Positions 27,109 through 36,612 of a stretch of DNA of 64,000 bases are shown piece by piece. Position 1 is the first letter of the stretch. The number at the start of each line of letters is the position of its first letter. Position numbers and translations under genes: made by a program. Source of the stretch: Faecalicatena contorta. GTDB lineage: Bacteria; Bacillota; Clostridia; Lachnospirales; Lachnospiraceae. The DNA lies in assembly GCF_021531975.1 (NCBI RefSeq), contig NZ_JAFBIY010000006.1, forward strand, positions 1 to 64,000. The letters are read 5' to 3'. Below the pieces are notes generated by a model. The model saw nothing but the letters and a program-made list of their open reading frames with translations. It was not told the origin of the DNA and searched no databases.

Positions 27109-28185
27109 ATGAAAAATATTTGTTTTGTAGATTATGATATGTCGGTTACTGGTGGAGTGGAAAAAGTGACAGCTTCATTAGCGAACGCATTATGCTGTAA
27201 ATATAAAGTGCATATATACGGAATAGAAGAAACAGGGCAGTTGGCTTATGAATTAGATGACAGAATTAATTATGTAGTGTATTCTAAAGGATTAAAGCGA
27301 CTTAGAGAAGCGATAAAAGCTACATTTCGTCCATTTATTGATTTCGTTAAAAAGAATAATATAGATGTTGTAATAATGATGGGAAATTATCCTGCGTTAA
27401 TTGTATCTTTCACAAGGTTTTTTACAAGTGCGAAATATATTTATTGCGATCATGGCGGATTGATGAATCAATGGAAGCAGAAAGATATAACAGCTATCCG
27501 TTTTTGGGATGGGTTTGTAGCGCATAAAGTAGTTGTGCTGACAGAGAAGACAAGAAAGGATTATATTGAAAAATTCCATATCAGGCAGAAAAAAGTGATT
27601 TGTATTTATAACTGGATTGAACGAGAAGTAGAAGAAGTCCGAAAGCCATATGATGTACAAAGTCGGACAATTCTTTCTGTTGGTCGCTTTGGAAAAGAGA
27701 AAGGATATGATCTTCTGGTAGAAGTTGCCAGAAAAGTTCTTCCAGATAATCCGGAATGGCAATGGCATATATATGGTGCAGGAGAAACATATGATGAAAC
27801 AGCAAAAAAGATAAAAGAGTATGGATTAGAAGAACAATTGATATTAAAAGGGAATGTAAAAAATGTATATCAACTGTATCCGGAATATGCATTTTTAGTA
27901 TTGACTTCTTATCGGGAGGGTCTCCCGTTGGTTCTTCTGGAGGCAACAGCGGTGGGCTTACCGATGATAAGCTTCGATATTGAAACAGGACCGAATGAAA
28001 TTATTGTTGACGGAGAAAATGGTTTTCTTGTTCCTCCATATGAAGTAGATAAGATGGTTGAAAGAATACAGTTACTTATAGAAGATTCAAAAATGCGGCT
28101 GAAATTTTCGGAATGTGAATGTGTGAAAGATAAATTTTCGCAACAGACTATTCTGGCGCAATGGGAAGCATTGATAGAGGAATAA
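27109..28185 (+). CDS. Glycosyltransferase family 4
   Basis: GT-B enzyme of 358 residues. MSVTGGVEKVTASLANAL is the glycine-rich N-terminal acceptor region and YCDHGG a further loop of that domain. ILSVGRFGKEKGYDLL starts the donor domain, and TSYREGLPLVLLEATAVGLP holds the E-x7-E type motif. All features of retaining GT4 transferases are present. It follows the GT2 gene after eight bases and precedes the flippase by one base, so it belongs to the same operon. Sugar specificity cannot be read; a galactofuranosyl or hexosyl donor would fit the neighbouring mutase. Confidence 0.88.
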   Translation: MKNICFVDYDMSVTGGVEKVTASLANALCCKYKVHIYGIEETGQLAYELDDRINYVVYSKGLKRLREAIKATFRPFIDFVKKNNIDVVIMMGNYPALIVSFTRFFTSAKYIYCDHGGLMNQWKQKDITAIRFWDGFVAHKVVVLTEKTRKDYIEKFHIRQKKVICIYNWIEREVEEVRKPYDVQSRTILSVGRFGKEKGYDLLVEVARKVLPDNPEWQWHIYGAGETYDETAKKIKEYGLEEQLILKGNVKNVYQLYPEYAFLVLTSYREGLPLVLLEATAVGLPMISFDIETGPNEIIVDGENGFLVPPYEVDKMVERIQLLIEDSKMRLKFSECECVKDKFSQQTILAQWEALIEE

Positions 28186-28186
28186 T

Positions 28187-29698
28187 ATGAGAAGTAAACA
28201 GGCTGCCAAGAATATGCTTGCAAATGTAATATTGCAGGTGTTGGTATTTATATCGGGAATTGTCCTCCCAAGATTTTTTCTTGAAGAATATGGCTCAAGC
28301 ATAAACGGGATGGTTACATCTATTAATCAGTTTTTGGTGTATTTAGGACTGGCAGAAGCAGGTGTGGGTACAGCATCTGTGGTTGCGTTATATGCTCCGT
28401 TGGCAAATGATGATCACGAAGAAATAAACGGAATTTTATCTGCCACAAGAAGATTTTATTACCGGTCAGGATATATATTTATCGTCCTTGTTGCAGTGTG
28501 TGTGGCTGTTTATCCGTATTTGATTATGCAGCAGCTGGATGAGGGATTAGTCAGAATGATGTTTGTAGTTCTGGCCAGCAGTACATTGGTGGATTATTTG
28601 TTGCTGGGAAAGTATAAAGTACTTCTGACAGCAAATCAAAAAGGATATGTGGTTGCTTATGTACAGGCATTAGGAACAGCTGCAAATATGATGATCAGTA
28701 TAGGGATGATATTGCTTCATTTCAATGTACTGATTGTAAAAGCAACCGCGACTATTATATATATATTGCGCTTTTTCATTGTAAGATTCTATGTGAAAAA
28801 AGAATATAAATATATTGACTTTTATGCAGTTCCGAAAAGCGATAAACTGACCCAAAGAAGTGCAGCGTTGTTACATCAGATTGTTGGCGTAATTGTAAAT
28901 AATACAGATGTTATTCTTCTCACGGTTTGTCTGGGGACCAAGTCTTTAATAGAAGTAAGTGTGTATGGTATATACAATATGATTGTATATGCAATTAATA
29001 CTATGCTTACGTCATTTTCAAATGGATTGACAGCAGGATTTGGTGAAGTTGTTTCAAAAGGAGAAAAAAAGATTCTTAACGACAGCTTTTCGAATTATGA
29101 ATATTTATATATGATAATTTTGTTTTGTGTTTTCATATGTATGGGAGTTTTGATATTGCCGTTTGTCAGTATTTATACAATGAACGTGTCAGATGCGAAT
29201 TATATCAGACCAGTATCAGCACTGTTATTTACGACAATTATCCTTCTCCAGAATATTCGTATACCGGGTCTTACAATTATTTGTGCAGCAGGACATTTTA
29301 AAGAGACGAAGCGGCAGGCAATATTAGAGGCGGTTATTAATGTTGGCGTCTCGCTTACTTTGGTGTGGAAGTTCGGTATGAATGGTGTATTGTTTGGGAC
29401 AGTATGTTCTTATGGATATCGTTCTGTTGAAGTTATATTGTATAACCGGAAATATTTAGTACAGGGAACAGGGATGAATTCTATAAAAAGAATTTCACGA
29501 AATTTAGTTGTGTCATTAGTATTGGTATTTGGATGGTTAAAATTTGTTCCACAGAGTATGGGATCATTTGTAGAATGGTTTCTTTATGCCGTGATAGTAG
29601 CTGGTTTGTCAGGTATTTGTCTTGTGTGCGTGAATTATGTGTGTGAACCCAAAGAGTTTCAGAAAATTGTAAATAGAATAAAAAGTCTAAAAAAATAG
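28187..29698 (+). CDS. Wzx-type flippase (second)
   Basis: Integral membrane protein of 503 residues of the MOP flippase group, with about 14 hydrophobic helices. It begins SKQAAKNMLANVILQVLVFI and then GIVLPRFFLEEYGSSINGMV, a start typical of Gram-positive oligosaccharide flippases. It starts one base after the GT4 stop, using GAGGA inside that gene. It would flip the lipid-linked unit made by the two transferases upstream. It is distinct from the flippase at 7181..8602. No polymerase is found in this second operon, so the unit may be short or a Wzy gene may be elsewhere. Confidence 0.88.
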   Translation: MRSKQAAKNMLANVILQVLVFISGIVLPRFFLEEYGSSINGMVTSINQFLVYLGLAEAGVGTASVVALYAPLANDDHEEINGILSATRRFYYRSGYIFIVLVAVCVAVYPYLIMQQLDEGLVRMMFVVLASSTLVDYLLLGKYKVLLTANQKGYVVAYVQALGTAANMMISIGMILLHFNVLIVKATATIIYILRFFIVRFYVKKEYKYIDFYAVPKSDKLTQRSAALLHQIVGVIVNNTDVILLTVCLGTKSLIEVSVYGIYNMIVYAINTMLTSFSNGLTAGFGEVVSKGEKKILNDSFSNYEYLYMIILFCVFICMGVLILPFVSIYTMNVSDANYIRPVSALLFTTIILLQNIRIPGLTIICAAGHFKETKRQAILEAVINVGVSLTLVWKFGMNGVLFGTVCSYGYRSVEVILYNRKYLVQGTGMNSIKRISRNLVVSLVLVFGWLKFVPQSMGSFVEWFLYAVIVAGLSGICLVCVNYVCEPKEFQKIVNRIKSLKK

Positions 29699-29711
29699 TG
29701 AGGAGAAACGG

Positions 29712-30809
29712 ATGTACGATTATGTGATTGTTGGTTCCGGACTGTTTGGAGCGGTGTTTGCGAACGAGGCAAAGAAAAAGGGAAAGAAATGTCTGGTTAT
29801 AGAGAAACGACCACACATTGCAGGCAATATCTATACGGAAGAAGTGGAAGGAATCCAGGTGCATCGGTATGGCGCGCATATTTTTCATACAAGTAATAAA
29901 ATGGTATGGGATTATATGCAGCAGTTTGCGGAATTTAACAGGTATACGAACAGCCCCGTTGCATATTATAAGGGAGAACTCTATAATATGCCGTTTAATA
30001 TGAACACATTTTATAAAATGTGGGGTACGATTACTCCGGATGAGGCGAAGGAGAAGATAGCAGAGCAGATTCGGGAATCTGGAATAGAAACGCCGACGAA
30101 TCTGGAAGAACAGGCCATATCACTTGTCGGAAAAGATATATATGAAAAGCTTGTAAAAGGATATACGGAGAAGCAGTGGGGAAGACGTGCAACGGAGCTC
30201 CCGCCGGAGATTATTAAGAGGCTGCCAGTTCGGTTCACTTATGACAATAATTATTTCAACGATGCTTATCAGGGAATACCGATTGGAGGTTATACACAGA
30301 TTATTGAGAAGATGCTGGAAGGAACAGAGATACTTCTGAATACGGATTATCTGGAAGAAAAAGATAAGTTTGATCAAATGGCAGAGAAGGTTGTCTATAC
30401 GGGACCCATTGATGCTTATTTTGCCTACAAGTATGGAGAATTAGAATATCGTGCTGTCCGTTTTGAGACAGAGGTTCTAGGGACAGAGAATTATCAGGGG
30501 AATGCAGTGGTGAATTATACAGAATATGAGGTGCCATATACAAGGATTATCGAGCATAAGCATTTTGAATATGGTACACAGGCAAAAACAGTGATCTCCA
30601 GAGAATATCCGGTTACATGGCATAAGGGGGAAGAGCCATATTATCCTGTGAATAACGAGAAAAATAACTTGCTGTATCAGAAGTATGAAGAAGATGCTTT
30701 GAACGAGAAAAAGGTTATTTTTGGCGGACGGCTTGGAAGATATAAATATTATGATATGCATTATGTGGTAGCAGAGGCATTGCAATGTGCAAAGAATGAA
30801 TTGGAATAA
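29712..30809 (+). CDS. glf: UDP-galactopyranose mutase
   Basis: FAD enzyme of 365 residues that interconverts UDP-galactopyranose and UDP-galactofuranose. The FAD-binding start YVIVGSGLFGAVFANEAKKK is followed by EKRPHIAGNIYTEE, HRYGAHIFHTSNKMVWDY, NMPFNMNTFYKMWG and KQWGRRATELPPEIIKRLP, all characteristic of Glf. FGGRLGRYKYYDMHYVV near the end is the C-terminal FAD-contact motif. Length is normal. Its presence says that the glycan made by this operon contains galactofuranose. GTGAGGAGAAACGG precedes the start. Confidence 0.96.
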   Translation: MYDYVIVGSGLFGAVFANEAKKKGKKCLVIEKRPHIAGNIYTEEVEGIQVHRYGAHIFHTSNKMVWDYMQQFAEFNRYTNSPVAYYKGELYNMPFNMNTFYKMWGTITPDEAKEKIAEQIRESGIETPTNLEEQAISLVGKDIYEKLVKGYTEKQWGRRATELPPEIIKRLPVRFTYDNNYFNDAYQGIPIGGYTQIIEKMLEGTEILLNTDYLEEKDKFDQMAEKVVYTGPIDAYFAYKYGELEYRAVRFETEVLGTENYQGNAVVNYTEYEVPYTRIIEHKHFEYGTQAKTVISREYPVTWHKGEEPYYPVNNEKNNLLYQKYEEDALNEKKVIFGGRLGRYKYYDMHYVVAEALQCAKNELE

Positions 30810-30810
30810 G

Positions 30811-30839
30811 TTGCGTTTTTCTTAATAATATAGTAATAT
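30811..30839 (+). promoter_or_regulatory. Promoter of the second LCP gene
   Basis: TTGCGT (30811..30816), 17-base spacer, TAATAT (30834..30839), starting one base after the glf stop. Confidence 0.5.
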
Positions 30840-30882
30840 ATTGTAGTATTTTTGAAACATTTAGAAAAAAGAGAGGCTGATT

Positions 30883-32049
30883 ATGGCGAAAAAGAGAAAA
30901 GAAAAGGAATTAAAAGCTGTAAAAGCTGCCAAAGTCAGAAAGAAAAGAAAAAGCAGAAGAAGAAAAAGAGCAGCAATTTTAATTTTGGAAGTCATTATTC
31001 TTGCATTACTTTCTGGTACTGCATTTGTAATGGCGAAGTATGATAAATTTCAGACTGTGGATATTAAGACAGAAGATATAGAGGTTAACGAAGGAGCAGA
31101 GCAAGAAGGATATACAACAATTGTATTGTTTGGCGGGGATTCCAGAGAAGGACAATTAGAAGAAGGGACACATGCAGATACAATGATCGTAGCCTCTATT
31201 GATAATAAGACCAAAGAGATTCGTATGGCTTCCGTTTACAGGGATACTTTGTTGCAGATGGAAGATCAATCTTATAAAAAGGCAAATTATGCTTATTTCA
31301 GCGGAGGCCCTAAGGCAGCGATTAATATGCTGAACAAGAATCTTGATCTGGATATCGAGAATTATGCCACAGTAGACTTTAAAGCATTAGTGGATACTAT
31401 TGATCTGCTTGGTGGCCTTGATATAGAGATTGAGGAAGAAGAGGTACAGTATCTGAATCAATATCTTCAGGAGACGGCGGATGTTGCCGGAACGAAAGCG
31501 AACTTCATTGAGTCAGCTGGAGAACAGCATCTGGACGGTGCACAGGCAGTCACATATGCACGAATCCGTTCCACAGCTGGAGGAGATTATAAGCGTACAG
31601 AAAGACAGCGTCTGGTTATACAGAAGATATTTGAGAAAGCTATTCATACGAATATTTCTACGATAAACGAGATCATTGATACTGTATTTCCACAGGTATC
31701 TACCAGTTTTACTTTGAAGGAATTGCTTGGGCTGGCTTCAGGTATGGCAAAGTATAAACTGGGAGAGACGACAGGCTTTCCGATTGATAAAACAGATGGA
31801 TCGTATAAGAAACAAGGAAGCGTAGTTATTGCATTAGGATTGGCTGAGAATGTTGCGGAGTTACATGAATTCTTGTACCCGAAAGAAAAGGATTATGTGG
31901 TTTCAGATATGGTACAGGGGATATCGGATGAGCTTGAGTATCTGACAGGGGTAACACGGCCTTCAGATTTGGATCAGAAGGATGAGGAAGAGCAGACAAC
32001 TGAAGATGAACCAGATTCATCCACTCCTGTAATTACGGAGACAGAGTAA
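30883..32049 (+). CDS. LytR-CpsA-Psr (LCP) family ligase (second)
   Basis: Protein of 388 residues: a lysine/arginine-rich cytoplasmic start, a membrane helix near residues 29-47, then the LCP domain with FGGDSREGQ, MASVYRDTLLQM, DFKALVDTIDLLGG and TYARIRSTAGGDYKRTERQR. It should transfer a lipid-linked glycopolymer to the cell wall. It is clearly related to the LCP protein at 19414..20802 but has a short acidic tail instead of the Gly/Asn repeats. Its place after the Glf operon suggests each glycan module carries its own ligase. Confidence 0.9.
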   Translation: MAKKRKEKELKAVKAAKVRKKRKSRRRKRAAILILEVIILALLSGTAFVMAKYDKFQTVDIKTEDIEVNEGAEQEGYTTIVLFGGDSREGQLEEGTHADTMIVASIDNKTKEIRMASVYRDTLLQMEDQSYKKANYAYFSGGPKAAINMLNKNLDLDIENYATVDFKALVDTIDLLGGLDIEIEEEEVQYLNQYLQETADVAGTKANFIESAGEQHLDGAQAVTYARIRSTAGGDYKRTERQRLVIQKIFEKAIHTNISTINEIIDTVFPQVSTSFTLKELLGLASGMAKYKLGETTGFPIDKTDGSYKKQGSVVIALGLAENVAELHEFLYPKEKDYVVSDMVQGISDELEYLTGVTRPSDLDQKDEEEQTTEDEPDSSTPVITETE

Positions 32050-32055
32050 ATTATT

Positions 32056-32084
32056 TTGTCAAATTCTGTAAAATATGATAGAAT
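32056..32084 (+). promoter_or_regulatory. Promoter of the cohesin-like gene
   Basis: TTGTCA (32056..32061), 17-base spacer, TAGAAT (32079..32084), 53 bases before the chosen start. Confidence 0.6.
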
Positions 32085-32137
32085 AATTACATTATACGAA
32101 GATTTGAGATGAATATAAGAAGAAAGAGGATATGAAC

Positions 32138-33703
32138 ATGAAGATAATGAAGAAGATCAGTGCAGTTTTACTGGCATTATGCTTATGTGCAACATGCTTT
32201 TCCATGACAGCCTATGCGGCAGATGGACGTATTTCCTTTACCGATCCGGAGACCAAGGTTGGAGATATGGTAGATGTGAAATGTGTGGTAAAGTCTACCA
32301 GTGGTAATCTGGGAAATGTGGAAGTGAAGCTTAGCTATGATGCAGCTTATCTGAGGTTTGATTCTGCTGACGGAGTGACCGCAGATGGTGATGGTGCATT
32401 GACATATAAGGGGAATGGTGGTTCAGCGGAAGTTTCCTTTACGATGAAGTTTCAGGCGTTACAGGAGGGAAGTACGAAGGTTTCGATAACGGGTGCAACG
32501 ATTTCCGATAGTTCAGGTGCATCCTTAACTCTGAATCAGGGAAATTCAACAGTAAAGATTGGCGCAGGGGATCCTTCTAAGATCACACAGACAACATCAG
32601 CAGCCAGTGCGGATGATCTTGATATTGAGGTAAATGGACAGGCTTATAAGCTTACGGATAATTTCGCAGATGCAGATATTCCGGCTGGCTATTCCAGAAC
32701 ACAGGTATCTCTGGATGGAAGTGATCGTCAGATGGTTGTTAATGAGAGTGGAACGATTTATCTTGGATATTTAATGGATTCCAATAATCTTGGTGATTTC
32801 TTCATTTATAATCAGGAGGATGCTACATTTGCTCCATATGAAGAAGTGGCCATTTCTGATACTACATCTATCGTGATTTTAAGTGATACTTCGAAAGTAA
32901 ATCTTCCGAAGACATATAAAGAAGCAAAGCTTACACTCAACGATAAGGAATTTCCGGTATGGCAGGATACAGAGCGTGACGGATATTATGTACTGTACGC
33001 AATGAATAATAATGGGGAGACCGGTTATTATCAGTATGATACAGCGGAGAATACATACCAGAGATTTGAGGCATCTGCTGCGGATGACAGTGAGGATAAG
33101 GCGGATAATTCTCTGATGGGGAAGATTCGCAATTTCCTGGATAAGCATTTACAGCTGCTTGTACTTGTTGTCGGACTGGGTGGTATCCTGATTCTGATTA
33201 TTCTGATCGTTCTGGCAGTGAAGCTGCGTAACCGTAATCTGGAACTGGATGACCTGTATGATGAATATGGTATTGATCTGGAGGAAGAAGAGCCAGTGAA
33301 ACCAGTATCCAAAAAGGATAAGTCTTCTAAGGGAAAAGGCAAGAAGAAAAAGTACGACGAAGATGATTTTGATGATTATGAAGACGACTTTGACGATGAT
33401 TACGATGACTTTGGCGATTACGAAGATGAATACGAATATGAAGATGACGAGGATACATATGATGAGGATACATATGATGAGGATATGTTCCAGACCGCTA
33501 CATTCGATGTAGAAGAGGATGATGTATTCTCTGATAGTAATCTGAGAAAGTACGATACAAGAAGTTATCAGGATTCTTTGCCGATTTCTGATATGAGTGA
33601 CGGTGATGATCTGGATGATCTTCTGGAAAGCCTTTCTGATAATAAGAAAGGTCATGTTGAGGAAGATGACGCGTTTAAAGTGGATTTCATTGATCTGGAT
33701 TAA
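32138..33703 (+). CDS. Cohesin-domain-like membrane protein with acidic tail
   Basis: Protein of 521 residues. A signal peptide (MKIMKKISAVLLALCLCATC) probably ends at AYA before Ala28. Residues 30-150 resemble a cohesin module: GRISFTDPETKVGDMVDV, then GNLGNVEVKLSYDAAYLRF and a later VSFTMKFQAL. A globular region follows, then one membrane helix near 335-362 and an intracellular tail with a lysine patch and a long Asp/Glu/Tyr run (about 405-455). The role is unknown; a surface-bound protein that reports across the membrane is possible. ATG 32132 is nearer to AGAGGA than ribosomes like, so ATG 32138 was chosen. A terminator follows. Confidence 0.75.
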   Translation: MKIMKKISAVLLALCLCATCFSMTAYAADGRISFTDPETKVGDMVDVKCVVKSTSGNLGNVEVKLSYDAAYLRFDSADGVTADGDGALTYKGNGGSAEVSFTMKFQALQEGSTKVSITGATISDSSGASLTLNQGNSTVKIGAGDPSKITQTTSAASADDLDIEVNGQAYKLTDNFADADIPAGYSRTQVSLDGSDRQMVVNESGTIYLGYLMDSNNLGDFFIYNQEDATFAPYEEVAISDTTSIVILSDTSKVNLPKTYKEAKLTLNDKEFPVWQDTERDGYYVLYAMNNNGETGYYQYDTAENTYQRFEASAADDSEDKADNSLMGKIRNFLDKHLQLLVLVVGLGGILILIILIVLAVKLRNRNLELDDLYDEYGIDLEEEEPVKPVSKKDKSSKGKGKKKKYDEDDFDDYEDDFDDDYDDFGDYEDEYEYEDDEDTYDEDTYDEDMFQTATFDVEEDDVFSDSNLRKYDTRSYQDSLPISDMSDGDDLDDLLESLSDNKKGHVEEDDAFKVDFIDLD

Positions 33704-33707
33704 TAAT

Positions 33708-33740
33708 AAGTCCGAAAAACTTTACGTTTTTCGGACTTTT
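33708..33740 (+). terminator. Terminator of the cohesin-like gene
   Basis: AAGTCCGAAAAAC (33708..33720) and GTTTTTCGGACTT (33726..33738) make a perfect 13-bp stem with a five-base loop, ending in TTTT. Confidence 0.9.
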
Positions 33741-33765
33741 CTATAGAAATGATGAGGTATTGGGT

Positions 33766-34335
33766 ATGAAAAGGACATTGGCGATTTTTTCTGCTGTTCA
33801 TGTGGTGTTGTTTTCTATGGTTTTCCCTGCCCCAAGGATTCGAAGATCTCGTAACTGCTATGACTGTGCGATTGTCTGCGGTTATTTTGCGAATGATGAC
33901 GGCAGTCCTTCGGAGTTTATGAAGACTCGTGTGGAGAAGGCGGCAGAGCTTTTGAGCGAAGGGAAAGTGCGAAGTATTATCTTTTCCGGGGCGGCGGTAT
34001 ATAATCAATATGTTGAGGCGGAAGTGATGGCAGATTATGCGAAGAGTCTTGGCGTTCCACAGGAGAATATCATTCTGGAGAAGCAGGCGGTAAGCACATA
34101 CCATAATATGCTCTACAGCCGCCAGGTAATGCAGGAGCAGGGGTACCAAAGCTGTGCCATTGTGACAAATGTGTGGCACCTGCGTAAAGCCAATCATTAT
34201 GCCGTGAAGTTTGGGATGGATTATGTGATGTGCGCGGCGAACGAGCCGGAAGGTGTGAGTGAAAGAGAGACCTGGTGGCACTGTGTGAAGACGAATGTGC
34301 ATATGTATCTGAATATGTTTCGGGGGTACTGGTAG
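33766..34335 (+). CDS. YdcF/SanA-like DUF218 protein
   Basis: Protein of 189 residues. The hydrophobic N-terminus (LAIFSAVHVVLFSMVF) is probably a membrane anchor. The DUF218 domain follows: YDCAIVCGYFAN, IIFSGAA, the acidic EAEVMADYAKSLGVP and TNVWHLRKANHYAVKFG. Members of this family bind nucleotide-like ligands or affect envelope permeability, but no reaction is firmly known. A TTG at 33760 is also in frame; ATG 33766 is eight bases after GAGG and was chosen. It abuts the next gene without a gap, so it heads the operon with the LRR, VWA and MoxR genes. Confidence 0.78.
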   Translation: MKRTLAIFSAVHVVLFSMVFPAPRIRRSRNCYDCAIVCGYFANDDGSPSEFMKTRVEKAAELLSEGKVRSIIFSGAAVYNQYVEAEVMADYAKSLGVPQENIILEKQAVSTYHNMLYSRQVMQEQGYQSCAIVTNVWHLRKANHYAVKFGMDYVMCAANEPEGVSERETWWHCVKTNVHMYLNMFRGYW

Positions 34336-35301
34336 ATGATTTGTCCAGAGATTCATTATAAGAAGAGTGATACAGGGGTGACGATTGTTTCCTGTTATGG
34401 GACGGATGGTCATATATATCTTCCCGATGAGATAGAGGGAGTGCCGGTAACAGGAATCGCTCCATATGCGTTTTCTTCCGGTGATGAGGAAGAGGGGACG
34501 TTCGTCTGGGAGAGTGAGGAGGCTTCCCTTGCCTCAGAACGAGTTCGTCTGAAGGAAGAGCTGGTACTGGAAATGCACCTGCCGCGTTATGTGCGAGAGA
34601 TTGGGCGGTATGCCTTCTATCGGTGCCGCAATATGCAGAAGATGACGCTTCACGATGAGCTTCTGGATATCGGGGGAGGAGCGCTTACCGGATGCCGTTT
34701 TCAGGAAGTAGAGATCTACTTCCATGGTGGAGAACGTTCGGCCCTCAAATCAATTGTCGATGAGATCCGGTTTGCGGTTCATGGTATGTTGTATTATGAG
34801 CGGCAGGATGGGACGACCAGGATGGCAGAAGTGTTGTTTCCGGAGCATTATGAAGAGGCGGTGGAGAACACTCCGGCGCGGATCTTATATACAAGTCACC
34901 ATGGAGCCGGTGGCTATTATCGGCAATGCTTTTACAACCGGGAGCTGGATTATCAGAAATATGATGAACTGCTGCCCTGGGCGGTGGCAGAGGAAGAGCC
35001 GGCTGTTGTTGCAGCGCTTGCGCTGAACCGGCTGGTGCATCCGTATCGCCTGTCAGAGAGCGCGAGGAGCGATTACGAGACGTATGTGCGGGAGCATATG
35101 CAGGAAGCGGCAAAGCTTCTGATCGCACAGGAGGACATGGAGAAGCTGCATTTCCTGTCTGCCCATGGCTACTGGTCGGAAAGTGCACTGGATGAGGCAA
35201 TCGAATATGCCGGCGCCGGGAAGAAGACGGAGATCTTAAGTGTGCTGATGGAGGAGAAGCATGCGAGATTTCCGAAGAAGAAGAAAATGTTTGAATTGTA
35301 G
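34336..35301 (+). CDS. Leucine-rich-repeat (BspA-type) protein
   Basis: Cytoplasmic-looking protein of 321 residues without a signal peptide. The N-terminal half contains BspA-type LRR_5 units: IYLPDEIEGVPVTGIAPYAF and LPRYVREIGRYAFYRCRNMQ, with a third around LLDIGGGALTGC. The C-terminal half is alpha-helical and resembles an ankyrin or HEAT-like scaffold without clear motifs. Its ATG follows the stop of the YdcF-like gene directly. Encoded with a VWA protein and a MoxR ATPase, it may be a substrate adaptor for that pair; this is inference from gene order only. Confidence 0.75.
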   Translation: MICPEIHYKKSDTGVTIVSCYGTDGHIYLPDEIEGVPVTGIAPYAFSSGDEEEGTFVWESEEASLASERVRLKEELVLEMHLPRYVREIGRYAFYRCRNMQKMTLHDELLDIGGGALTGCRFQEVEIYFHGGERSALKSIVDEIRFAVHGMLYYERQDGTTRMAEVLFPEHYEEAVENTPARILYTSHHGAGGYYRQCFYNRELDYQKYDELLPWAVAEEEPAVVAALALNRLVHPYRLSESARSDYETYVREHMQEAAKLLIAQEDMEKLHFLSAHGYWSESALDEAIEYAGAGKKTEILSVLMEEKHARFPKKKKMFEL

Positions 35302-35319
35302 AGAAGGAAGGGAACGCAG

Positions 35320-36600
35320 ATGACGGATAAATTGAATGATCTGGGACGGCAGATTCTTCGGATGTCGAGAAATGAATTGTATCTGAAGATGCGTTTCCTT
35401 GATGTGGCACTAAGTTCATATTATTTTGTCATGGATGAGGGGATTGAGACGATTGGTACCGATGGTCTGGCGATTTATTTCCAGCCCCGGTACGTTGGCG
35501 GACTGTTCCGGGAGGACAGGGTGCTGATGAATCGCTGCTATCTGCATATGGTCATTCATGGTATTTTCCGGCATATGATCCGCCGAAGAGGACGGGACAG
35601 GGTTCTTTATGATCTTGCCTGTGATATTGCGGCGGAGGCGATGATCGATAAGCTCACTTATCGCTGTGTGCTGAAGAGCCGTTCCTGGCTTCGCAGGGAT
35701 ATCTACCAGAGGCTTTCCGGGAAGATGCAGGTGCTTACGGCAGAGAAGATCTACGGTGAGCTTGTGCGTATGGAACTGTCAGAGACAGAGCTTCTGAAAC
35801 TTGTCCGGGAATTCCAGGTGGACAGTCACGCATACTGGCCGGAGGATGAGGATAAGAAGAAGCAGGAGCAGATCGAAAATCAATGGCAGAGCATCAGTGA
35901 ACAGACGGAGACGGATATGGAGACATTTTCCAAAGAATCCGCTTCTCAGTCTGGTGATTTTGTGGAGCAGATGCGGGTCGAGAACAGGGAACGGTTCGAT
36001 TACCGCCAGTTCCTGCGTAAGTTCTCTGTGCTGAAGGAAGAAGTGGCGGTGGATCCGGATACTTTTGATTATGTGTTTTACAGCTACGGACTTTCGCTGT
36101 ATGGGAATATGCCGCTTATTGAGCCCCAGGAATGGAAGGAAGTACAGAAGGTTGAAGAATTTGTCATTGTGATCGATACTTCCATGTCCTGTTCCGGAGA
36201 GCTTGTGAAAAAGTTTCTGGAAGAAACGTATGGTGTGTTAAGTGAAAATGACAGCTATTTCCGTAAGGTGAATATACACATTATCCAGTGTGATGATCAG
36301 GTGCAGACGGATGTGCGGATAACGAATAAGGAAGAGCTGAAAGAATATATGGACGATCTGGAGCTTCGCGGGGAAGGCGGGACGGATTTCCGCCCGGCAT
36401 TTGACCATGTGGAGCAGCTGATTCGGGAAAAGGCATTTACAAGGCTTAAGGGACTCATTTATTTTACGGATGGGCAGGGGATTTATCCCAGAAAGATGCC
36501 GCCCTATGAGACTGCTTTTGTTTTCCTGAAAGAGGATTATGAAGATGCGGATGTACCGCCGTGGGCGATGAAGCTCATTTTGGAGCCGCAGGATATATAG
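35320..36600 (+). CDS. VWA-like DUF2201 protein (metallopeptidase-like)
   Basis: Protein of 426 residues. The N-terminal part contains YLHMVIHGIFRH (H76, H80, H85), an HxxxH arrangement as in the putative metallopeptidase half of this family. The C-terminal part is a von Willebrand A-like domain whose metal site shows DTSMS (D286 to S290) and later GGTDFRPAF. It is typically encoded beside a MoxR ATPase, as here, and the pair is thought to act as a chaperone that assembles or activates a partner complex. The natural target is unknown. The gap to the MoxR gene is twelve bases. Confidence 0.8.
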   Translation: MTDKLNDLGRQILRMSRNELYLKMRFLDVALSSYYFVMDEGIETIGTDGLAIYFQPRYVGGLFREDRVLMNRCYLHMVIHGIFRHMIRRRGRDRVLYDLACDIAAEAMIDKLTYRCVLKSRSWLRRDIYQRLSGKMQVLTAEKIYGELVRMELSETELLKLVREFQVDSHAYWPEDEDKKKQEQIENQWQSISEQTETDMETFSKESASQSGDFVEQMRVENRERFDYRQFLRKFSVLKEEVAVDPDTFDYVFYSYGLSLYGNMPLIEPQEWKEVQKVEEFVIVIDTSMSCSGELVKKFLEETYGVLSENDSYFRKVNIHIIQCDDQVQTDVRITNKEELKEYMDDLELRGEGGTDFRPAFDHVEQLIREKAFTRLKGLIYFTDGQGIYPRKMPPYETAFVFLKEDYEDADVPPWAMKLILEPQDI

Positions 36601-36612
36601 AAGGAGAGACGT

